Assembly: GCF_022539505.1 (NCBI RefSeq) | Contig: NC_061514.1 | Coordinates: 325,917,090 to 325,981,089 of the forward strand | Length of the DNA stretch: 64,000 nt | Reading direction: 5' to 3' | From: Lolium rigidum | Lineage: Eukaryota; Streptophyta; Magnoliopsida; Poales; Poaceae | Shown: piece after piece, positions 57,710-64,000 of the stretch | Numbering within the stretch: position 1 is the stretch's first letter | Layout of the letters: each line of letters opens with the position of its first letter | Notes under the pieces: generated by a model | The model's input: the letters and a program-made list of their open reading frames with translations, nothing else | Told to the model about the DNA's origin: nothing | Databases searched by the model: none | Position numbers and translations under genes: made by a program

Positions 57710-59946
57710 TCTCAGATAAAAGATCAAACCGTGTTACCTGAAAAGAGGCTAATAACATCAGCAAAACTGAATATGAAGTGACACTAATACACCTGGTCGT
57801 AGCTCACTTCAAGATGTTTATCCCGTACCTTTCTCTCCTTTACTGGATATATTTCAGAACTACACCTGACATTCACTATCCATCTTGATCATCTAAAGAG
57901 GATTTTTCTAAAAAAAAATCTAAAGAGGATTATAAGAATCTAAAGCAGTTTCCGTAGTTGTATATGCTTCAGGTGATAAGAACAAATGCTGCGCAGAAAT
58001 TGTTGCATAAACACCTCATTATGATATAACTGAATTCAGAGGGTTCAGTTCTTTGATTTTTGCCATATTCTCTGATAAGAAACATCAAGCAATCACATTT
58101 TAGAGAAGGGTCTGGTGCTACTCTTAATCGAATAGTTTGCCCTATGTTAGCGAGAGGACAAGAAACTAGATTGGTTTGGTCGGCTAGTAATTTGCAGCCT
58201 TTACTTGTGATATTTCCTATACTTTGATACGGAGTATGATTAAATTCCAGGTAATTCAGGCTGTTCTAAGTTCTATTTCCTAACATCAGGACCTAGACCA
58301 TTGCATACATAGCACAAAGAAATTGTTAACCCGGTAATCAAAGAAACAAGGTCGTGCTGATTTTACCTTGGCTGTGTTTGAGGTGCTCTACACTGCCAGG
58401 TGGAGATCACCACCGCAGAGGTGGTGGTGGACTGCAGGGACGATGCCGGCGCAGGGGTCGGAGTGGGAGATTCTAGGGGGTGCCGGTGCAATGCACCTGG
58501 AGAAAGGTGCTAGCTACTGGGTGAGGTGAGGCGACGTCCCGGAGGACGGGGGCAAGCTCGTGGGCGAGCAGGCGAGGCTGGCGACTTGCTAGGCGAGGCG
58601 GGCGCGGTGTACGAATGGAGTGTTGGGGAGGAGATCTGATTCCGCTGCGCGTCCGGCGAGCGGATGCGGATGCGGCGGCGGTGCGTCCGGCGAGGGCCGG
58701 CGAGCGGCGGCGGCAGTGTGGCAGGGGCAGAGGATTGCGGCAGCGCGGGACTCAGATCGTGGAATCAGTTAGTGCTCTCACGAGCGACCGATCGTGCATG
58801 TGGGTTAGGCTCAGGAAATTACCACAATACCCATGCTTAGTTAATTTAAAACCTATAATTATTTGGCAGATCGGACGGACAAAATAAATTAGACCAGTAG
58901 GACTCGGTAGTACTTGGAAGTACTCTCCAATCACCATAAATGTTGAAGGGTGTAATTTCTTCTCCCAACAAAATGGTTCAACGGTGAATTGTATATGTAT
59001 TTTTGTGCTGTTCATATACTTGTCCAGATCTCATCGACGACGTACTAAGCGATCATGTATTTTAGTTCATTCATCTGATTGACCAGATTCGAAAAAAGAA
59101 TTATGGAATGTGCACGAGGAATCCACTTCTGGCTGTTCACAGATTAATAATTCGGAGTCCCAATTAGTTTAATAGTCTTTTTTTTTTACTTTTGTTGATG
59201 TTTCTGTCTAAAAATTTATGTTAATTAAGATAATCATTTGGAGTATATTGCTTACACCACGTTCTTAACTTTTAATGATTCGATGGCAGCGCTTTTTCAC
59301 TGACCTGACTGCATGCGTTTTTTTTGCCTAACTACACGATCAGTATGTGCTAACTACAATTAGTTAATAGTAATTTTTTTTTTGTTGAAACGTTCTGTCT
59401 GAAAATTTGATGTTACTTAAGATAATTCAGTTACGTGTAATTGTGTTTGCTAATTTTTGCTTACACCGGGTTCTTGAATTTTTACTTCTCAATCGGGAGA
59501 GCTTTTGTACGACACCGTTTGGGCGAGACTCCAAATTACCTCCTTAGAAATCGAGTAATCCCCTACTAGTTACCTGGTAGTGTATTTTCTCCTCCCAGAA
59601 CGCACTAATATTTGATACATTTTTTTGCCTTCCTACATGATTAGTATTACTCTAAAGATTAACATGTCCTTATCTTATGGATCATTAATCACTCATCGAA
59701 TCTCACGGACAGGTAGTAACAAGGAAGGTGAAAAACGCAGGCCAACATGTATGAGCATTAAAAACACTGACTCTACATGCATTAAAAGCTCTGAAGATGT
59801 CGTTGTATTTATCTTCGTATCTGCCTAGCTCAGAAAATTAAACCAACCGTATTGCTTAGGGGCTATATTAAACCCGAATCTCACACAAGGTGTTGACGCT
59901 GCTGATTTCATCCTCGCGCGTTGCCAGGTTCCAAACGTGCGGGTCG
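57710..59946. other. Right part of the MULE
   Basis: AT-rich sequence, then a GC-rich exon- or leader-like block at 58380-58770 with many GGCGAG(G/C) units, then AT-rich DNA to the right terminal repeat. No gene is recognised. Confidence 0.4.
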
Positions 59947-60609
59947 TCTTTAGGAGGCAGTAAATAACATGCAGATTAACGAGGACTTACCCAATGCGAT
60001 CAGCTGGCGCCTGACATCCAATGCAGCATATTCAGCGAAGTTAGAGCATCTCTAACAGAGATCGAAAAAATAAACGCAAGTTCTGACGAAATTAGCTCCG
60101 GCGCAGAATAGAACCTGTAAAAATGAAACTAAAAACAGGAATTCGAATTGGCGCGGGTAATTTTAGGCGATGATCATCGGCATGGTTTCCGTGCCTAGAT
60201 CCACGTCATCGACGAATGGCTGAGCTCCTTTGCGCGCCTTGCCTCCGTATTCTCGTGCCTCGCCGGGCTCCTAAAGATACCTTGCTCAGAACCCGTGCCC
60301 CACCATCGCCGCCGCTTGAGCCCAGCCTCGACGCCGTGCGCGCCCACCCTCGGCGCCGCGCAACCTACGCATACGCCTCCTACTTCCACAGCGAGCGGCC
60401 GCACGTAGGGCCCGATGCATGCGCCGCTGACGACGAGCCCTGGGAGATTGAACATCGGCGAGTCTATGTCAGACAGTGCGCGACATCGGTGCTTATACGG
60501 CTCATCTCTGGTGGCCATGCCGGCACCCCTGGTGGCGACCATGGACGCGTGTTCAGCACCCGTAGCAACTCGTCGAACGCGCCCATGCTACGATGCCGCC
60601 GCCGCCGCG

Positions 60610-60692
60610 CCGCCTATGTCCCTGAACCTGAGCGCCGGGAGCACTCGACCACGGCGAGCGCTCCCGGCGCTCAGGTTCAGGGACATAGGCGG
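60610..60692. repeat. Perfect 33-bp inverted repeat, copy 2
   Basis: Arms 60610-60642 and 60660-60692 are exactly complementary with a 17-base loop, identical in layout to 20556-20638. Confidence 0.85.
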
Positions 60693-61253
60693 TGCTTCAG
60701 TATAGGTTGATCAAATTCATGTCATTTATTCATGAGTAAAATACATGGGTAGTACTTACATAATATGCATCACCGAGGCCCTGCTGCGCCATACCCCCAA
60801 AATTCGCCTTCGTCAACACAATATATGCACACCACTCCACCACTTACCACCACCATCCAGTAGTTGCTCCAATATGTAGAACGACGTAGAAAGCGCCGCC
60901 ATCATTCGATTCAGGATACCTAGATCTAGGTTTCCCCTAGAGCAGCACGAACTAGTAGGTAGATGTTGGCTGCGGCAATGATGCCTTCATCAAGGTAACG
61001 ACACAACGTGTCGCCATAGCGCGCCATAACCGAAGTTGGGAATAGGTTTCACCGGCAGCCACGCCTCCCCAACTCGTTCCAAACTGGCCGACCGCATCTA
61101 GTGAAGGAGGAAACCACCACCGCCGTGCCCACAGCTGCTGCCCCAAACATCATTGTGATGCGCAAGTAGCGTCGGGTACCTTCGCGTATAGCTGGCGGAG
61201 CATCAACTAGAGTAACCGCATGGACGTCCTCCACCCACCAAAGCCCATCTGGG

Positions 61254-61437
61254 CAGGGACGGATTCAAGGGGGGGGGGGGGGCGAGCAGGGGCTACGCCT
61301 CCCCTATGCTCAAGATTTTCCTAGTAATACAAGCCATGGCAGCTCCTTTATCACGGTACTTTAGCAAGTTCAGCCCCCCTCAATCAAATCACATGCACAA
61401 CTGCCCCCCTTGATGTGAGTTCCTGGCTTCGTCCCTG
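61254..61437. mobile_element. hAT MITE, copy in segment B2
   Basis: Same CAGGGACG ends and exact CATCTGGG target duplication (61246-61253, 61438-61445) as at 21202. The G homopolymer near its left end is five bases longer. Confidence 0.9.
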
Positions 61438-61879
61438 CATCTGGGGTCAGATCGAGCCAAGCCTCCGTGCCAACTCTGCCCACTAACGCCGCTGCCTGCT
61501 GTCGACGCAACCATGTCGTGGTCGCCGTCACCCGATCTCACTTCCGCTGAAGACGAGGAGCGAACGACACCGCCGCCGCCGTGCCATGCGGAATTTGCCA
61601 GACGACGCCCAAGCGCCGACGGCGGGAGGGATTGTGCAGTGTGAGGAGGGCTAGGGGAGGATGCAGCGTACGCCCGTCACGTCGTCACCATGCGGAGGAG
61701 CACAATGATATTCTAATATAATTGTATTTTCTTTTTATATTTGGCCTAACCCAACTTGCTAGGAAAAAAGTTTTGCTGTTGTGGTTGTTGTTGTTGTTTG
61801 CAAGAACTACCCATAATACTAACAGAGAGAACTACATCAAGATATGGAAAGTATCAGAATCCTTAAATACTTTAACGTT

Positions 61880-63860
61880 CTGAAAACCAATTGTTAAATC
61901 TGTTCTTAGTCTGCGATAGTGTGTCATTTCTCGCTGAACATGGGTAATGTCATTGTTGCATTTTCAGCCAGCAAATGGAATGACGTCCTGGTGGTCCATA
62001 CAAGTTCAACCACCTTATGAAATTTGGGTCCAGCATTTGGCATGTCAATAAATCTGGCAAACTCATATATTAAGGACCAATCTGATTGCAAAATAGTGTG
62101 TTGTGCTTTACTTATTTAGTAATCTCTACTATGAAAATATCCATAAAGGTGGATAATTTTTGTTATAAAGTAGTAAAGCATGTAAAAAATATCCATAATT
62201 CTCCAAGATTTTGTTTTTCAAATTTCGGTTCAGTGTGCCACAAAAATTAAATGTGGTAGCGTCACCATATCAGAAATACACAGTGTTGGAACGGAAATAA
62301 ACTCTTGAGTGCACCACGTGAAAATTATAGTCTTTCAATTTGTTTCTTCAGTAGGCTGCGGTTTCACTTGTGCCGGTTGGTTGAGCATAGAAGTTTTATG
62401 ACTGTCCTTGCTATACTGATTGTCCTGAAGATCATGATAAAATTAGTTAGGTTCATCAAAGTTATGACTATCCCCTGTAGCTCTAATAGGTACCCTAGTA
62501 GTATATATACTAAGCTCTTCTCCAAATTTAACCCTGTCCTCAACTTGCCACCGTTTGTTCAGAATTTACTATGAAGTGGGTCCACGTATTCCTTCACATA
62601 TTACACAGAGTATGAGATATTGGAATACCCCAAAATATAGCTTTTGTTGTGGAATTGCGTGCTAGGTAGGTTCAGGGAGATGGGCACGGCTGTCTAGCAA
62701 CAACACTGCAAAAGTATGCTCGGATGCGGCGGACCTCCAATTTATGCTTGCGAATGAGATGGCCAACGGCCTGGCTGATGATCATCCTCAGGACTTGGGA
62801 TGCAAGGGGAAGTCTTAGTGGCGTGCCCGCAAAGAGCCGCACTGGGTGCATCAACTTGTGTATCTTTCACTGCCCTTGGCATCTACATGGGCTTCTCGGC
62901 TCTCCCCACAGGCTTCGCGGTCTCGTTGGGTATGCAAAATACAAGCCATTATCAGCCAATGCTAGCGTCGTTTGCTGACAGCCTACCATGTTCAGCATGA
63001 GATAGTTTAGTCGGTTAGATGCGGGATACCATAGACGACTAGAGGAAGGGCAAGGAAAATATCACAAGCTTAGTGACATATGTTGGAGATAGTGCCCTAT
63101 AGGCAAATAATAAAGAGTATTTACATCTATTTCATATTTATTGCATTGGCTTTATTGTGCACCAAAGTGATACACCATAAGAGGGTTCAGTGGAATTAGA
63201 TATTGATTGTTATTATTCTATTAATAATGTATTTTCATCCAAATGATACTTGCACAAATTTTGATGTTCAGTGCTTTAACTTAAGTTTAAACAGTTAGAT
63301 TCCAGAAATACAAAGTTAACGGGCTAAGTTCAAGTTTGCTAGGTTCAGACGTTCAATCATATCTGTAACATGGCGTCAAATGAGATATCCTCTGTTTTCT
63401 CCGAAAAATAAAAATCCTCTTAAACAGGAGGACAGAAACCAGATATGTATTTTGAGCCCAAAATGCTGCAATAATATTATTTCTACGTGATTAACAACCA
63501 TGTTACAGCTTCACATGTCCAATTAAGTCGTTTCTAAGGTATCGATTTTTTTTCTATGTACACAAGCGTGAGGGGTAAGAGCGTACTTCTGTGATATCAC
63601 TGATCAATGTGTGCCGGCATCTGGTAAAAGTGTAAAACCATCTCTAATAAGTTTTTTATACCGTCCATTGTTTACGCTCTTGAGGGGCATAGCTCGTTCA
63701 AAATGAGCTCCGGACCATGTTCTGCACTTTGTTTGGTAGCCTGTAAAGCTCTTTTCTACACCTGGTGGATAACTATCCCCTTTTATTTGATATAGGTTGC
63801 ACACACCCGATATTGACTCGGCTGATGCAAAACACTCATGTTTGGTTGCACATATGAGAG
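61880..63860 (-). repeat. Unit A copy 5 (A5), inverted
   Basis: Near-identical to A4. It lacks about 73 bp present in copy 1 at roughly 23611-23683. The hydrophobic frame is at 62800-63000. It forms the right inverted arm of the second cassette. Confidence 0.75.
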
Positions 63861-63925
63861 TGTAGTTTTTTCACCCACGTATAGGGGTCTTGGTCTTATC
63901 TCCTCCCTTGATTTTTGCTCTCCGC

Positions 63926-64000
63926 ATGCGCCGCTCGCCTGGAATCCAATGGAACATGGCACAGATTTGGCCGGAATCGAGGCTCGGTGGCATGATATTC
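63926..64000 (+). repeat. Dispersed ~145-bp segment, cut by the window end
   Basis: Matches the start of 23946-24075; the cassette homology therefore continues beyond the window. Confidence 0.6.

Larger units (their letters stand above)
52181..59946. mobile_element. Mutator-like element (Pack-MULE type) with gene fragments
   Basis: Between the chlorophyllase flank and segment B, 7.77 kb is inserted relative to copy 1, where TCTTTAGGAG occurs once (19973-19982). Here TCTTTAGGAG occurs on both sides (52171-52180, 59947-59956), a 9-10 bp duplication as for MULEs. Close to each end lies an inverted match, TGGAACCTGG..ACG.GCGAGG then ATGAAA (about 52193-52222 and its complement at about 59903-59933); the outermost ~13 bp match poorly. 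No MURA transposase frame is visible. The cargo is an ABCG pseudogene, a kinase-like exon, a small dispersed element and a nested Helitron. Confidence 0.8.
59955..61715. repeat. Segment B, copy 2
   Basis: Near-identical to 19981-21660, but with an extra ~80 bp at about 60185-60265 and a longer G run in the hAT MITE. Non-genic open frames occur as in copy 1. Confidence 0.65.

Noticed and set aside
1..64000. CRISPR arrays, operons, ribosome-binding sites, rRNA
   Set aside because: None seen; the sequence is plant nuclear DNA with spliced genes and eukaryotic transposons.

Overview
This is nuclear DNA of a grass, most likely a Triticeae species (wheat, Aegilops or barley). Genes are sparse, have GT-AG introns and GC-rich grass-type exons, and sit among nested grass transposons: PIF/Harbinger elements with 3-bp TWA-type target duplications, Stowaway and hAT MITEs, Helitrons with 5'-TC and CTAG-3' ends, a MULE, a tRNA-type SINE, LINE debris and a gypsy-type LTR element. 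Nothing prokaryotic or organellar was seen. All calls were made by eye; no database search was run.

Layout. 1-2.3 kb: first exon of a cellulose-synthase-like (CslF-type) gene on the minus strand, running off the left edge, and a hAT element. 2.3-13.7 kb: two head-to-tail copies (A1, A2) of an unclassified ~4-kb repeat, 'unit A'. A1 carries a SINE and a putative 3.7-kb Helitron. 13.9-19.4 kb: an INO80-complex subunit (IES6/INO80C type, plus strand, 3 exons, 124 aa) and a chlorophyllase (minus strand, 3 exons, 332 aa). 20-24.2 kb: 'segment B', with a perfect 33-bp foldback, followed by an inverted copy of unit A (A4). 24.2-34 kb: a single-exon F-box/DUF295 gene, LINE debris, a Harbinger-like element, and a large LTR retroelement that lacks gag/pol and is truncated on the right.

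34-64 kb repeats the arrangement of 10-24 kb: unit A (A3), second INO80C gene, second chlorophyllase gene (337 aa), segment B, inverted unit A (A5). This second copy is swollen by insertions absent from the first: a 1.4-kb Harbinger-type element, an 0.8-kb non-LTR retroposon just upstream of INO80C, a 2.1-kb Helitron in INO80C intron 2, three Harbinger-type elements nested inside one another, and a 7.8-kb MULE between chlorophyllase and segment B. The MULE carries a broken ABCG transporter, a kinase-like exon and its own nested Helitron. The first copy provides empty sites that fix most insertion boundaries to the base.

Biology. The intact host genes are two INO80C subunits (chromatin remodelling), two chlorophyllases (chlorophyll dephytylation), one F-box/DUF295 protein, and probably the CslF-like gene that continues outside the window. 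They do not form a pathway. The notable feature is architectural: a two-gene cassette bracketed by inverted arms of one repeat, present twice, with a sharp change in sequence identity inside chlorophyllase exon 3 that suggests conversion or a second, later exchange.
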